A stretch of DNA of 64,000 nt from Acanthamoeba castellanii str. Neff (Eukaryota > Discosea > Longamoebia > Acanthamoebidae): positions 45,316-109,315 of the forward strand of contig NW_004457710.1 of assembly GCF_000313135.1 (NCBI RefSeq). The letters run 5' to 3'. Below, piece after piece: positions 34,851 to 46,959 of the stretch. Position numbers and translations under genes: made by a program. The notes below the pieces were generated by a model that searched no databases, was not told where the DNA came from, and was given only the letters and a program-made list of their open reading frames with translations. Each line of letters begins with the position of its first letter. Position 1 is the stretch's first letter.

Positions 34851-35995
34851 CGACGCGTATGTGTGTGTGTGTGTTGGTGAGTGGCTGTGAGCGAGTGAGT
34901 GAGTGGGTGTTCGACTGAGTGCTGTTGTGGTGGGTGCGCGGTGTGGCGGGTGCTTTCCTTCTTCGCTGCGCGCGTGATAAGGTGTGGTGGTGCTTCTTCG
35001 CCTAGGGGATGAAGAGTGAAGAAGAGAAGAAAAAAAAGAGAGAGGGAAGAGGAGCGGGCGCGAGTGGAGAGAGAGCTGTGTGGAAGCTGACTCGTGGCCG
35101 TGGTACAAGTCACTCTTCAAACGCTTCTGCTGAACGCTCTGCAGAGAAAGAAGAGGGTTGGTTGGTTGGAATAAATAGACGGCCAGCCCCCCCACCGGGC
35201 CGGCCCAACCGTGGGCGGTGGTGCGCGTCCGAAGACGGCGAGCGACGCGTCTTGATCCGCTCGCGCCCGCTTCCGGCCGGCCGACAGAGAAGATCGCCGA
35301 CAGATACACGGTGCCCGACCCACTTGCCCAGAAATCCGAGGGGAACGAAGGGGCACCTTATCCTTATCCGCACTCGACCGCGGGACGGCCCAATCCCGGC
35401 CCAGTCGCATGCTGACGTGGGCCTCGCCGATAGGGCGGCCTTGACGAGCCTTGGCGTGTGTCATCCAGTTGTCCGCCGCAGAATTCCACAGAATTCGGCC
35501 CAGTCGCCGTTTGTCTGCGGACCACTCGCTCCCTGCGCTCAAAAAACGAGATTGAATGAAGCTGGTTACGCGGGCACGCACAACACGATTGCTGCCGTCG
35601 CCGTCAGCTCGGCCTCGGTCCGGGTGGTCATTCGCAGAAGCGAGGGCGAAAGAACGACGGTGACGTACCGCGCGTTCCGGTCCACAGAGAGACCTGATGT
35701 CGCCATGATCTGATCTGGTGGTTCTGGGGTCTCTCCACCGCACCCTCTCGACACCAGAGCGTGGCCCAACACCACCACCAGTACCGGTGGCCTTCTGCAG
35801 AAGAGGGAGAACACAGCCGAGACAGGTACCTGGCGGGGGGTCAACGTCGCAAGGGGCCGAAGCAGGGAGGGGAATGCGGGATGTTGGGAGCCCCGGCACC
35901 GCCGCTAAGAAGGGCCTGCGTGTAGCGCGTGGGGCGTGCCACGGCAGTGGTCGGGTGACAGATCTGCGCTGCTGTGGGTCCGAAACATGATCCTT
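34851..35995. other. 1.1-kb stretch without a convincing gene
   Basis: This must contain the promoter and 5' UTR of the 33399-34850 gene and the 3' UTR of CysRS. The first 250 bp carry GT and GA simple repeats (GTGTGTGTGTG at 34860, GAAGAGAAGAAAAAAAAGAG at 35020), consistent with a leader region. A minus-strand open frame at 35117-35899 has no ATG near its 5' end and no recognisable domain; I do not call it. Confidence 0.4.
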
Positions 35996-37142
35996 TTATT
36001 GGACTCCGCCTCCGCCGGGCGCTCTCTTCCACAAGCTGCCGGCCTTTGGGTCGTCCTGTTTGTTGTGTGGTGGGTGTGTGTGTGTGTGTTGTGTGCAGGG
36101 ACATTGGTGAGGACACGACGCAAGAGAGAAAGGCAAAAGATAAAGCGGCGGGGGAGGAGGAGGGTTGACCTCGAGCCGGAAGCCCACGGCGGGCAGGTCC
36201 TTGTCCCGAAGCTGGTCGCAGAGCGAGAGGACGTCCTTCTTCACGTTGGCCGAAGAGATGGCCGTCTTCCTCACCTGCGGACCACGCACGCGTTGGTCAG
36301 GACTCACGACTCTGAGAGAGAGAGAGAGAGGAAGGAAGGAAGGTCGCGGGTGACGAGGGGCCGCCAGACAGGGGGCAGGGTACCTGCTGCCGGAAGCGAG
36401 CCAGCGTGTCCAGTATCTCGGCCTCCTTGCTCTCCGCCGCACCGTCTCCTCCCTCTCCTCCCGCCTGCGGAAGTACGCCGAACACGCGCAACGGCCTGCT
36501 CACCGCTCGCGACAGCGATGCCAGCAGCTCGGTGCGCGGCGCCGAAGACGCCTATGTATGCGTGTGTGGAAGGAGGTGGGAGGCGCGGCGTTTAGTGGCG
36601 GTGATCTCGTCCGGGCGGGGAGTGAAGCGGACAAAGTCGTGTAGAAGTAGAATGAGGGCCGGGGCTTGCCTGCAGGTAAGCGTGCCCGCGGGTCACCAGA
36701 TCAAGGACGCTCGTCAGCGCATCCTCGGTGTCGATGTTGCGGGCCAGGCTCTCCTTCACCTTGTGCTGTTGGAGTTGCGCGCGCGCAAGAGAGAAAAGAG
36801 GCACGAGTGAGAGGACGGAGCTTGAAGAGCCAGCAATTGCTTGTGCCATCCACCCTCGAAGATGACGCACGGACGAATCCGAAAGTCGGCCAAGCGACAA
36901 CCACGGGAAGGCGGAGGCGAAAAGCGGGGAGAGTACCTCGCACGTCAGCACGTCCTGCTGGAGCGCTTTCTCGGCTTCGCCCCACTTGAGGTTGTTGACG
37001 TCCCGGCTGGCGCCGGCCTGCCTCATGCGGGCATATGTGAGGGCCAGAAAGTCGTCCAAACGCTTCTCCACCGGTAGCACCTACCATAAACCACACGACA
37101 CATAACACGCGCACACAAACAGACATACGACATATACCGACA

Positions 37143-37174
<32 letters not shown>

Positions 37175-38957
37175 TCAACAAGCCGCACGGCATGTGCAAG
37201 CGGATGTGGCGGTGACGTGCGGTGTGCACCCCAAGGGGGGATGGTGGACCCTACCGAGTGTTGCATGTGCTCTTCCGAGTAGTCGACCGGTTTGCCATAG
37301 CCATGCAGCAGGCAAAAGATCCTGAATTGTCGGCCTGAAGGAGGAGGAGGTGTTCCCCCTGTGTGAGGTGGCACGCAGATGATGACCCACGGGCGGTCAT
37401 GAGAACGGCGGCGTACCGGTGTACTTCTTCAGGTAGTCCTGAATGGACACGAAGTTTTTGAGCGACTTGGACATCTTCAGCCCCGCGATGTGCAGGTGAC
37501 CCACGTGGATGAAGTAGTTGCCCCACTGCTGCGAGCCATGGAAGGCTTCACACTGGGCCACTTCATTGCAGTGGTGCGGGAATTTGAGGTCGATGCCACC
37601 GGCGTGCACGTCCAGGTGCGACCCGAACAATGATCTGCGCGCAAACACACGTGAGTGAGGATCAGAGCCCGCTCCCACACACACACCACACCACACGCAC
37701 ACAATTGGAGGGCGAGGGAGTAGTACATACGAGCACATAGCAGAGCACTCAATATGCCAGCCTGGCCGACCTGCACCCCAGGGAGAAGCCCACGAAGGTT
37801 CGCCCTCCTTGGCGGCCTTCCAGAGGGCAAAGTCGCGCACGTTCCTCTTGTCTCGGCTGCCCACCTCATCCCCGCTCTCTGTCGACCAAACAGACGCGTG
37901 AGCGAGCGAGAGACAGACGGGGTGGCCGCCCCGCCCAATCACATATAATCGTGTGCACAGAAGGCATAGCATACTATACCTTCAAGACCGTCCTCGAATG
38001 CAGGGGCCATCTTGAAGCTATGCGACCCGCTGAATCGCAGAGTGTCAAAATAGACCCCCGACGGCGTGGCGTAGGCCACCCCATCGCTCTCCAGCTTTCG
38101 GATGAACTGCACCACCTGGACAGCGTTGAACGAAGGGAAGGGCGGAAGTGAGTTGCATTCTCGCACTCTCCTTTGCTTTTGAGCAGGGAGAGAGCACCTC
38201 GTCGATGTGTTCGCTGACGCGCAGCACGGTGGAGGGCGGCTCGACGCCCAGCGCCGTCAGATCGCGGAAGAACTCCCGCTCAAACTTTTGGCTCAGCTCC
38301 AGTGCTGGCACTCCCGCCTCGTTCGACTGGCGCACGAGGTGAACGTCAGGAATGTGCGTGACTCACAAGCCGACATCACGAGTGGAGGAGAGAGCACAGG
38401 GGAGGTACTCGCTTGATGATCTTGTCGTCAACATCGGTGATGTTGAGCACATGCCAGGCATGCACCCCAAAGTACTCCCGCAATGCCCGCAGTATGATGT
38501 CCACCGTCACATACGTTCTGGCCAAACAGACACACGTGAGAGAAACACACCAGCAAGTTGCGATGGACGGACTGAATCGTACCGAGCATGCCCCAAGTGG
38601 GAGACGTCGTAGACTGTCGGCCCGCAAGTATACCTGGGGCAGGGGTCAGACGTCTACTACTGTAGTGCAAGAGTTCTGTTTGGGGGGGGGCAGCTAATAC
38701 CAGGAAAGCGTGTTTGTGGCGGAGGTGGAGATGAGGGGCACCTCGCTTGAAGTGAGGCTGTTCCAGATGCGTACGCCAGTCTCTTTGCCGTGGGGGCGAG
38801 TCCAGGACGAGGCCGGACTATTCGGCAGAGATGAAGAGAAACGGCGCCTGGAAGAGGTGAGCAGCGCCTGCAGAGGTCCGTCCGTGGAAAGTTGTGAGCA
38901 TGCTCGCGATCCCCAACCGTAGGAGCTCAAGATGCTGGCGCCACCCCTCCGCGCCAT
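35996..38957 (-). CDS. CARS: Cysteinyl-tRNA synthetase, eukaryotic type, with presequence
   Basis: A class I aminoacyl-tRNA synthetase charging tRNA-Cys. A spliced [17 protein letters not shown] carries the HIGH signature (HLGH) and a zinc ligand. Then [68 protein letters not shown] (zinc and substrate contacts) and [12 protein letters not shown] (KMSKS loop) follow. A DALR-like helical anticodon domain and the end [19 protein letters not shown] come last. These pieces resemble cytosolic CARS more than bacterial enzymes, but the large animal insertion is absent. The N-terminus [18 protein letters not shown], with [11 protein letters not shown] further on, is basic and Ser-rich like a mitochondrial signal, so one gene may supply both compartments. 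Start ATG 38957, stop TAA 35996. About ten introns. Confidence 0.93.
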
Positions 38958-39053
38958 CCTCGCGTCCAAAAAAAAAAGAGCGGGAAATGGCAACGTAGAA
39001 GACAAGGAATAGTGAAGGAAAAGCCAACTCATCAAGCCAAACAACTAGCAAAG

Positions 39054-39464
39054 ATGGAGCCAGAGGAGCGGCAGGTGATGCCCGGCGTGACGCTGACAGA
39101 CTTTCGCAAGCAGCCCTCTACGGGAGGAGCGGCAAGTCAAACAACTGTAGCCGGGGACCAGGTAGAGGTGGTGCAGGCACAGATTAAAGAGCTGCGAAAT
39201 CAGATCAAGCATCTCGTGCGATCCAATGCCGAGCTCGAGGAGGCACTCGCTGAGGAATACGATAAGGATTTCGCAGATGCTATCGAGGGTGCTCTTCTTT
39301 CCTTTCAAGCTTGGCATTCTTTGCTCTTACAAGCTTATCTTATCGATTGTGCAGAAAACAAGGGCGTTATCCTAAAGCGAGAGATACAAATCAAGGAACT
39401 GCAGGATCTCTTGCCGAAGCACGCTGCCGAGCCAGAGAATCATGAAGATGGGCTGTACATTTGA
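39054..39464 (+). CDS. Small coiled-coil protein
   Basis: Two exons (39054-39287 and 39355-39464) joined across an intron ending TTGTGCAG, giving about 114 residues. After a short leader (MEPEERQVMPGVTL), the sequence VEVVQAQIKELRNQIKHLVR and its continuation have heptad-like Leu/Ile spacing. The exon-2 segment ENKGVILKREIQIKELQDLL continues the helix. Likely a dimeric coiled coil; partner and role unknown. The start is the first ATG and lies 96 bp from the divergent CysRS start. Confidence 0.75.
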   Translation: MEPEERQVMPGVTLTDFRKQPSTGGAASQTTVAGDQVEVVQAQIKELRNQIKHLVRSNAELEEALAEEYDKDFADAIEGALLSFQAWHSLLLQAYLIDCAENKGVILKREIQIKELQDLLPKHAAEPENHEDGLYI

Positions 39465-39604
39465 GCCATGCAAATCCTTGCTGTAAATAGTCGGACTGTT
39501 AACACATTTCGAAAACAAATGAAATTGGAAACGGTTTGAAACCAAACCAAAACAAAAAACAAAAAACAAACACGCAACATAGAGGGATTGAGATTGAGCA
39601 CAAG

Positions 39605-42001
39605 ATGGCGGACACGGCGGCGGTGGCAAAACCAATGGCGGCACCCACGCCTGATAAAAAGAAGAAGAAGAGGAAGAGCACCTCTTCGACGAGCGACACA
39701 CCCACCAAGAGTGCCTCTAACGGAGCTTCATCTTCGGCCTCCCCAAGCAGCGGAAAGATATCGAAGAAGGAGAAGAAAGCAGAGTCATCCAACAAGGATG
39801 TCATGGAACTGGAGGAGCCTGCTAGCAAGCCCAAGAGGAAATTTGACGAACAGACGAAGCCAACGGGCAAGGGCAAGGAAAAGGCTCACAAATCTGGGAA
39901 CGATGAGGCTTCGCTTGCCACCGACCGCCGCAAGCGCCAACGATTGTCCATCACATCGGAAAAGAATCGTCCCGCTGTCGCTCCGAGCCTAGGTGCCATC
40001 TCCATTTCCACATTTAATCTCATCCGGATTTGTGCCGCGATTTACCGCAGCATTTTCTTTTTTCAATCACAACGCCACTAATTCTGTTGTAGGCCTGCAA
40101 TTTAATCTGATGATTTATTTATGCTTGTGTTTGCTTCCTTTGTTAATCCCAATGCGTTTTCCACTTCTTTCTTTCTTTTCTGGGCCTGGTGCAGCTTGCT
40201 TCCCGAACGCGCCACCTCCACTTGCGAGCCTGCACAACAAGGAAGGCGGCATCGCGTTCGGCATGTGGGAGAACAAGGGCATCACGCGAACGAAGAAGAT
40301 GCTCGTGGCCGAGACGGACAAGATGCTCTACCTCGGCCAGCCCGTCGTTCGCAATCCCTCCAAGTACTTGCGCCATCCTGCTCTCTGCCCACCGCTGCTC
40401 TTCTTCCTCTGCTGACTCGCCTACCGTGTGTGTCGTGTGTGTCGGCAGATACTACATCATGGCGGTGGACAGGACCACCAACAAGGCCACCATGGTGCCC
40501 ATCGCCAACTTCTACCACATGCAGCAGCAGATCAAGGGCTACACCCCGACGCTCCCTACCGACGTACGTCGCGCCCTTCGTTCGAGCCTCGCGTGTTGCG
40601 ACTTAAGTCAATTGACGTCGCCGCACCTTCCCCCACCCCTCCTCCCTCTCTTCCACTGCACTCATCGTCCAGGCGGAGGACGACGAGCGGTCGTTCGGCG
40701 ACCAGCGACGCTCGCTCATCGAGCGCTTCGGCAGCAAGAAGAAGCGATCGCAGGTCCACTCCACCCTGGCCAACAAGATCGTCACCGGTACCGCGCCCGC
40801 TCAAACCCCCCCCCCCGGACATGCTCGGGCGCCTGCCTAACCACCCTTCCCCCTCCCTCCCACGCGTGTCGTGTGCGTCATAGGTTCGGTGTCGCACGCG
40901 GACGACATCATGACCAGCCTCGACGAGAAGGCCGCCCAGAAGGCGACCTCCGATGGCCAGATCAACACCGAGGTTTGTCCGCCCCGCCTCGTGCGCTGGC
41001 TGGGTGGTCATATGAATATTATTTATATTTTACCCTGGAATGTGTGTGTGTGTGTTATATATATATATATCTGTGTGCAGCTGTATCCCGAGCTGCCGCC
41101 CCACAACGCTTCACGGACACGGTGTCGGAGATCTACCCGCTGGGCGACGTGATCCCCTTCGACTTCCTGGGCCAAATCGACCCCAAGCCCCTCATCCAGG
41201 CCGCCAAGGACCCCGCCCAGTTCTCCGCCACCGCCAAAAAGTACGCCCCGCCCCGCACGAGCCCCGCCGCCTCTTATTCTTTCGTCTTCTTTCTTTCTGT
41301 CTTCGTTCTTCTTTCTTTCTTCTTACCCCAGAACCCTCTCCACCGTGGGCAGGTACGGCAGCTACATCGCAGAGCGCGTCAAGGGCCTCAGGGACCTCCT
41401 CCCCGGCGAACTGGAGCGCCAGGTCTTATTACTCCCCACTCCCGCCTACCCTTGGCCGTGCCACGTCTCACACGCCACACGCCACGCGTGGCACGACACG
41501 ATGCGCAACGCTGTACAGGGCCGGTTACTGTCGCTGATCGGGGCGCTGCTGAAGCTGCGAAGCTTCATCAAGGACAAGCGCGGGGCGTTCATGCTCGGGG
41601 ACGCCAAGGACGCGGTGCACGGCGTGCTCCCGGAGGAGGTGGTGCGCCACTTCCTGCCCCTCTTCGCCGACGGTGAGGGCCGGCGCTTCCGCGCGTCGAC
41701 GCTCGGCATGACCCGCATGACGACCTACATCGTCATTCTCCTCCTGCACGCCTCCGAGTTCCGCCTGGACGTCGCCACCCTCTCGACGGCGCTGGAGCTC
41801 GAGAGCAAGAAGTGCCAGCAGTACCTTATCTCTATCGGCTGCCGGAGCGGCTTCTCCAAGAAGGCCGGCGCCGGCGCCAGCAAGGCCGACGAGGAGGACG
41901 CCGAAGCCGCAGCCGCCGCCGGCCGCGGCTTGCGCGTGTTCACCCTCCGCGCGCCCCTCCGCCTGCCCGACAAGACCCGGATCCGCGGCAAGGCCAAGTG
42001 A
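39605..42001 (+). CDS. POLR1E: RNA polymerase I subunit A49 (PAF53 homologue)
   Basis: A Pol I-specific subunit that forms a TFIIF/TFIIE-like module promoting rRNA transcription. The Lys/Ser-rich N-terminal extension (MADTAAVAKPMAAPTPDKKK) is long. The dimerisation domain then shows GGIAFGMWENKG, RTKKMLVAETDKMLYLGQP and YYIMAVDRTTNKATMVPIAN, followed by the family signature SLIERFGSKKKRSQV. The C-terminal tandem winged-helix part has YPLGDVIPFDFLGQIDP, KRGAFMLGDAKDAV, MTRMTTYIVILLLHASEF and LRAPLRLPDKTRIRGKAK-stop. Seven or so short introns. The order and motifs fit A49 well. Convergent with the dehydrogenase gene. Confidence 0.9.
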
Positions 42002-42132
42002 GACAGAGCCACCACCAACATCAGCCATGCAAGCACCCACCACCTCCACCGTCGTCTGATCTGTCTTTGTTACGTTGAAGTTGGAACAACATTTATTTTA
42101 GCTTTTTTCTCTTCCATTGCCACGTGGCCTAC

Positions 42133-43661
42133 TTAGTGCTGGTCGGTGCGCTTGGTCTCGACGGCGATCTTGCGGATGGCGGCGGCGTCGTAGAGCTCGG
42201 GGAGGAAGAAGCGCACCCACTCGCCGATCTTGCCCTCGCGCGTGAACACCTCCTCGCGCTTGCCGTTCCTCACCGCCGACACGATGATCCGCCCCGCCTC
42301 CTGCTCTCCCCCCCCCAAACAACAACCACATGTCAAGTGAGGTGAATAAGCGAGTGCCGGGAGAGGCAGGGGGGCTGGTGCGCGGGGAGGCAGGCGGGTG
42401 CAGCAAACCTCGACGGGCATGGCCTTGCTGATGTCGAAGGTGGTGGGGTTGGGGCCGAGGCGCGTGGCGTTGATGTTGGTATTCACGAAGCCCGGGCACA
42501 CCAGCGTCACCCCGATCGGGTACTTGGGCGAAAGCTCCTGGCGCAGCGTTTCATAGAACCCTGGCCACCGCACGACACGACACGACAGTCAGCAACGTGC
42601 GGCGGCGAATCAGGGTGGTGCAGTACGCACCGTGGAGGGCGAACTTGCTGGCGCAGTAGCCGGAGCGGTGCGGGACGCCGCCCTTGCCGGCGAGGGAGGA
42701 GATGACGAGGATCTTGGCATGCGTCGACTTCTTGAGGAAGGGCAGCGCAAAGTGGGTGCAGTCCACGCAGCCGTAGTAGTTGACCTCCATCAGCCGCCGG
42801 AAGATGGCCAGGTCCTCCACATCCTGTTCACACAGATCGACACAACAACATATCAGCACCTCACTCAAACATATATATATAAATTCTAATATAAATAAAT
42901 AAATAGAGTGTAGAAGGAGTGGCACCTCGAAAGGGACGCCCATGGAGATGCCGGCGTTGAGGACGATCATGTCGATGACTCCGCCGCACTTCTCGGCCGC
43001 CTCCTCCATCAGCCTCCTGCACGTTGCAAGATGAGGCGTGTGAGCGGTCAAGACACTGGACGCACGCTGGGCGGATGGGAGGGTACTACTTGCAGTCATC
43101 GGTCTTGCTGACGTCGGCCAGCGTGTAGTGCACGAGCTGTGCGCCGAGCGACTCGCACTTTTCGGCCACGGCCTTCAGTTCGCCCTCCCGTCGAGCGCAC
43201 AACACCAGCCTGCACGCGCAGGCTCAGTCGAAAGCGAAACGATGTATTCGTGTGGTAATTGTGGGCCGTGTGACGTGTCGTGCGCGCTCGATTGTATGCC
43301 CCCCCCCTTCCATCGCACACGAAACGACGCACAACCATCGACGTATCACAACAAAACAAAAAATAAAAATAAAAATAAAATAGGAATAAGGACCTGCTGC
43401 CCTGCTTGGCGTATTGGTAGGCGAGCTCCTCACCGATGCCACTCGATGCGCCCGTGATGACGATTCCCCTGCCTGCACCCAACACCAAAACAACGAATAT
43501 GATCCAATAAGGGACTGTGGTTGTGCCTTTAGTCTAGCCTGGGTACCCTTGGCTTCCCACTCGCGAGGACGATAGATGCTGCGCCACAGCTTGAGAACGG
43601 CAGCCGGCAGTGCCAGCCAGAACGAGAAGTTGAGCAGCGACAGCAGCACCTCGCGCAGCAT
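42133..43661 (-). CDS. Membrane-anchored short-chain dehydrogenase/reductase (11beta-HSD/DHRS7-like)
   Basis: The N-terminal MLREVLLSLLNFSFWLALPA is a hydrophobic anchor. The Rossmann cofactor motif is GRGIVITGASSGIGEE (TGxxxGxG). LCARREGEL suggests NADP binding, and the structural motif is IVLNAGISMG (NAG). The catalytic residues are Ser in VISSLAGKGG and the Tyr/Lys pair in HRSGYCASKFALHG. Substrate-side sequence FYETLRQELSPKYPIGV and CPGFVNTNI follows. All SDR active-site elements are intact, so it is predicted active, probably on a lipid or steroid-like substrate at the ER; the substrate is not determinable. Stop TAA 42133. Six or so introns. Confidence 0.85.
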
Positions 43662-43808
43662 CTTCGATCTTGTCTTTTACGTTGTTGGCTTTGACCAAAG
43701 TGTTTCGAAACGAGTTTTTGGGTTTCGTGTCTTTTTCTCTTTTTCCAATTTAGCTTTTTTTTTGCCCCCGCTCCGGAGGCTGTAATCTTCATAAATTCAC
43801 AACTTACG

Positions 43809-46711
43809 ATGGATTCGGTAGACGTGTTTCGCCAACTCGGTGGTGGCGTGCGATTCAACAAAAAGAAGTATGCCGACGACATTGATTTCTTCAAAGTACG
43901 GCAGATTTACCACCTCCGCGACTAGATCCTTTTCATCCATTCCTCCCTGTGCTGGTTTTACCACACGATCTTGCAAGATCCCTTCATGTGCCACCCTCTG
44001 AGTTAATCGTTTGTCGCAAGGATTACACCTTCAGGACCGCGATTTTTCTTATCTTTTATTATTAGTAATATACAATAATAAATAAATTCCCTTCTCGTGC
44101 AGAGCGCCACGGACGTAGTGGTCGGGAGCGCGCGAGCGCAGACCACCCCTGCCGCTAGCCTCGACTTTTTTGGGAGCCTCAAGAAGCAGAAGGTACCTTA
44201 CCGCCCCTCCACAAAGTTGTGGGCAGCGATCAGACACACGCCACCGCACGCGACCACACGACACGCGACACCGCCAAACCACCTCATGCTTGCGTCCGGC
44301 TGCACAGGTGCAGGAGAAGCGAAAGCGAGAGGACGATGAAGACGACGAGCAGCAAAGCGAAGAAAACGATGAGCACACGCAAGAGAAGAAGAACGGCAAA
44401 AACAACAAGAAGAACAACAACAAGAAGAACAAGAAGAACAACAAGAGGGCGAAGAAGGACAAGCAGGCCACAAAGGAGGCCCCGGTGAAGGACGAAGACG
44501 GAGAGGAGGAGGCCAAGGAAGAGGAAGACGAGGAGGAGCAGCAGCAGAAGCAGGAAGAGAAGAAGGGGGACTACGAGGACGAGCGCAACCAGGTGGCGCT
44601 GTTCGGCAAGAGCGAAATCAAGAACGAGGGCGGCACCAAGAAAAAGAAGAAGGCCACCCCCATCTCCAGCGAGCAGCAGAAGGAGCGGGAGAGGGTAGCG
44701 ATCGCCTTCCATTTCCTCCTCCGCTTTGCCATTCTTTATGATTCGCCTTTTGCTAAACGTGGTTGGGCTGTCGTGTGTGTGTCGTGTCGTGGCTCAGGTC
44801 AACAACCTGCGCCATGCGCACAAGATCCGAGTCAAGGGCGGGGACGTGCCGGCGCCCATCACGGCTTTCGCAGAGCTGGAGGCGAGCATGCGTGCGTACC
44901 TGCTGCGCAACATCGAGGCGGCGGGCTACACCACCCCGACGCCCATCCAGATGCAGTCCATCCCCATCCTCCTCCACGGGCGCGAGCTCATGGCCATCGC
45001 CCCCACCGGTACGCACACCACACACCGTCGTGTGTCGTGTGTGGTCGTGTGTGTCGTGTGTGTCTGATCTCGTGGTGCCACTCCTTGAACTATAGGCTCG
45101 GGTAAGACGGCGGCGTACGTGCTGCCGATACTGAGCAAGCTCAAGCAGCCGGAGAAGGTGGGCTTCCGGGCGGTGATCGTGTCGCCCACGCGCGAGCTGG
45201 CGCAGCAGATCTATCGCGAGCTGCGCAAGCTGTCCAAGGGCAAGGAGTTCCGCATCTGCGTGCTCACCAAGGCCAACGCCAACGAGAACAGCTTCTCGTC
45301 GACCACGCGCTTCGACATCCTGGTCACCACGCCCATGCGGCTGGTCCACCTGCTCCGCACCGAATCGCTCAAGCTCGACAGCGTGCAGCACCTGGTGCTC
45401 GACGAGGCCGACAAGCTGCTCGACATGGGCTTCATGGAGCAGGTCGACGAGATCATCGCCGCCTGCACGAACCAGGCCGTGCAGCGCTCGCTGTGGAGCG
45501 CCACCATGTCGCCCATCGTCGAGGACCTCGCGCGCACGTTCCTCCGCGACCCGGTCCACCTCACCATCGGCACCCGCGACGCCGCCACCACCACCATCAA
45601 GCAGCGCCTCGAATTCGTCGGCCGCGAGGAGGGCAAGCTCCTCATGCTCCGCCAGATGATCACCCAGGTTGACCGCATTGCGTGTCGTGTTGTGTGTCTG
45701 ATGCCGTGTGTTGCGTGCGTGCGCTCACACTGACTCAAACCAACAACCAACAACCAAACAACCAACAGGGCATCAAGCCTCCGGTGTTGATCTTCGTGCA
45801 GTCGAAGGACAGAGCCAAGGAGCTGTTCCGGGAGCTCATCTACGAGAACCTCAAGGTCGACGTCATCCACTCGGAGAGGACCCAGGCCCAGGTATACTAC
45901 TCCCAACCCGGGGCACACGGCCGTGCTTCCAACGCAAACTAACCTCAACATGAACGCGTGCTTTCTTCTTCTTCTTCTTCTTCTTCTTCTTCTTGGAATG
46001 TGTAGAGGGACAGCATCATCAAGAACTTCCGGTCGGGCGCCATCTGGATCCTCATCTGTACCGACCTGATGGCGCGCGGTATCGATTTCCGCGGCGTCTC
46101 GAGCGTCATCAACTACGATTTCCCCCAGACCACCCAGGAGTACATTCACAGAATCGGTACGCCTCGCCTCACCCACCGTCTCCTACGACGCGACACACCA
46201 TGACACACAACGCAATGCACGACTTAACATTATGTCCTCCGTCGTGGGGTTGTGATGATGATGATGATGATGTGGTGGCGGCGGGACAGGTCGTACGGGT
46301 CGTGCGGGCAGGGCGGGAGAGTCGATCACCTTCTTCACCGAGGAGGACGTGGTGATGATCCGCTCCATCGCTAACATCATGAAGAACTCCGGATGCGACG
46401 TGCCCGAATGGATCCTCAACATCGAGAAGGCCCCGTACGCCCCGTCATCTTCGCCCCTCGAGCCCACCCTGGGTGTATCGTCCTTCTCTTGAGGTCAAGC
46501 TTACACGTGTCGTCGGGCGATGGTGTACAGGCGGTCGAAGAGGAAGGAGATTGCAAGGCGGCCGATCGCGCGTCGGCACATCGAGACGGTGTCCACGTAC
46601 GATCTCAAGCAGGGGCGGAAGCTCAGGAAGGAGAAGTCCAAGAAGATCAAGCAGTTCAAGAAGGCCGCCGGAGCAGGCGGCCCCGCCGCCACCGGCGAGA
46701 AGAAGAACTAG
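43809..46711 (+). CDS. DDX52: DEAD-box RNA helicase DDX52 / Rok1, ribosome biogenesis
   Basis: A nucleolar helicase acting in 18S rRNA processing in other eukaryotes. The start [20 protein letters not shown] and [11 protein letters not shown] are typical of the Rok1 N-terminus. An expanded Lys/Glu-rich exon follows (about 44310-44695). Then [21 protein letters not shown], a Rok1/DDX52 hallmark, leads into the Q motif ([11 protein letters not shown]). Motif I is split by an intron (APTG|SGKT); then [51 protein letters not shown] and [20 protein letters not shown]. The C-terminus is basic ([20 protein letters not shown]). Eight or nine introns; stop TAG 46711. Confidence 0.94.
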
Positions 46712-46959
46712 CAGCCCGAAAGTCGGCGTCGACAACATTTCGAAAAAGAAAAGGAAGAAGAAAAACGCCCTTTCGGCGGAATCCACCACACGATCTTCAC
46801 ATAATCAATTCGCTTCCTGCTTCCCCAATCGGTTCTTATTGTCCAGGGAGAGACTTGATAAGAGGTACGAGACCTTCTGCCCCATTAACAGGCCTTTTTG
46901 TTCTGTTCTTGTTGAAATTTGTTTTAACCCTGCATCCAGGGATCGCCCCCTGATTAAGG

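Noticed and set aside
35470..35500. GAATTCCACAGAATTC as a heat-shock element
   Set aside because: The spacing does not fit nGAAnnTTCn units, and no heat-shock gene is adjacent.
35117..35899. A 260-codon minus-strand open frame
   Set aside because: It begins at GTG with no nearby ATG, has no recognisable motif, and its codon usage lacks the G/C third-position bias of real genes here.
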